This document shows positions 63,570 through 64,000 of a stretch of DNA of 64,000 bases, in pieces. The notes under the pieces are model-generated. The model worked only from the letters and a program-made list of their open reading frames with translations. It was not told where the DNA came from and made no database searches. The position numbers were made by a program, and so were the translations under genes. The stretch comes from Cytobacillus oceanisediminis (lineage in GTDB: Bacteria; Bacillota; Bacilli; Bacillales; Cytobacillaceae). The DNA lies in the NCBI RefSeq assembly GCF_007830235.1, contig NZ_VLKI01000005.1, positions 248,001 to 312,000 on the forward strand. Reading direction: 5' to 3'. Positions within the stretch are counted from its first letter, which is position 1. Every line of letters begins with the position of its first letter.

Positions 63570-64000
63570 AATAAGAGGTTGTTTTAAAAGAGTATTTAAA
63601 TCATTTTATAGCAAAAGGTCATTCCTATTGTCATTTCATTGCGGTTTAATGTATGTTTAATAATTTAGATATCTATACAGTATCTAAATTGCTTGGGCAA
63701 AGTGAGTTATCCACATCACAGCGATACTAACAGTCTTTAGCGGATTTTAAACTTAAGAAAAACAAAAATAAAAAAGAGAGAAAAGTTGGTGGACGCTTAC
63801 TCACTCTCAGTCGAAACAATAATCTTGATTACGACGAGAATAATAACACATTGGTTACTTTTATTAAATAAAAATTAATGAAAAATATTCCATGGTTGTT
63901 AATCCTGATTTCAACAAATGGCTTATAAAGTTTGGAAGGAGATACATAATTAACATTTTAATACTTTTATGCGTTTTCGCTTTATCGTATTGAAATAATA
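63570..64000. other. Intergenic end of the window
   Basis: About 430 AT-rich bases with no supported gene, repeat or promoter. Confidence 0.4.

Overview
The window is a chromosomal segment of a low-GC, endospore-forming Gram-positive bacterium of the family Bacillaceae. The evidence is strong AGGAGG-type ribosome binding sites with frequent TTG and GTG starts, an SOS regulon with Bacillus-type LexA boxes, GlnR/TnrA boxes, sporulation genes (spoIIIE, spoVS, cotE, spoVK, sirA), and a gene order that follows Bacillus subtilis from spoIIIE to yneF. The abundance of dispersed intergenic repeats and a BclB-like collagen protein point to a Bacillus/Cytobacillus/Mesobacillus-like lineage, but that level of assignment is inference. 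No rRNA, tRNA or CRISPR was seen.

Layout. 0-7 kb: the 3' end of spoIIIE, a GntR/UTRA regulator and a nucleoside ABC transporter (nupNOPQ type). 7-16 kb: a beheaded GGDEF gene; ymfF-ymfH-ymfI (M16-like pair plus EF-P 5-aminopentanone reductase); ymfJ; ymfK; the RodZ-like ymfM; pgsA; cinA. 16-22.7 kb: recA, rny, ymdB, spoVS and a dipeptidase. 23-28 kb: korAB, miaB and ricA (ymcA). 28-30 kb: three unrecognised reverse-strand genes wedged between ricA and cotE. 30-37 kb: a two-domain VOC protein, a PH-domain protein, mutS and mutL. 37.7-48.7 kb: mreBH (reverse), miaA, hfq, spoVK, a glutaredoxin, a VOC protein, a TRIC-type channel (reverse), hflX, ynbB, glnR and glnA. 48.8-52.8 kb: a badly decayed siphophage tail-gene island bracketed by two integrase fragments. 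52.9-56.8 kb: an FkbM methyltransferase, a BclB-like collagen protein, a small CxC/CxxC protein and a DUF4257-type membrane protein. 57-63.5 kb: lexA diverging from yneA-yneB-ynzC, then tkt, sirA and yneF.

Functional links. lexA, recA and yneA form an SOS circuit: boxes sit at recA and in the lexA/yneA divergent region. glnR-glnA is an autoregulated nitrogen operon with two operator boxes over its promoter. ymfF/H/I modify EF-P. miaB and miaA both act on tRNA position A37, and miaA adjoins hfq. mutS-mutL is the mismatch repair pair. rny, ymdB, ricA and spoVS link RNA decay, biofilm/competence control and sporulation. cotE, spoVK, the BclB-like protein and possibly the three unknown genes beside cotE concern spore maturation or the spore surface.

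Intergenic DNA is unusually rich in repeats: five copies of a ~160-205 bp element (family B), three of an element beginning near TGTCTAGCTTCAGGC (family A), three of a structured element (family C), a hairpin module shared between A and C, and four degenerate tandem arrays (units of about 41, 52, 21 and 52 bp) that lie just beyond terminators. The most unusual single object is a phage head-closure gene remnant carrying a ~125-bp inverted segment that still encodes the missing protein part on the opposite strand.
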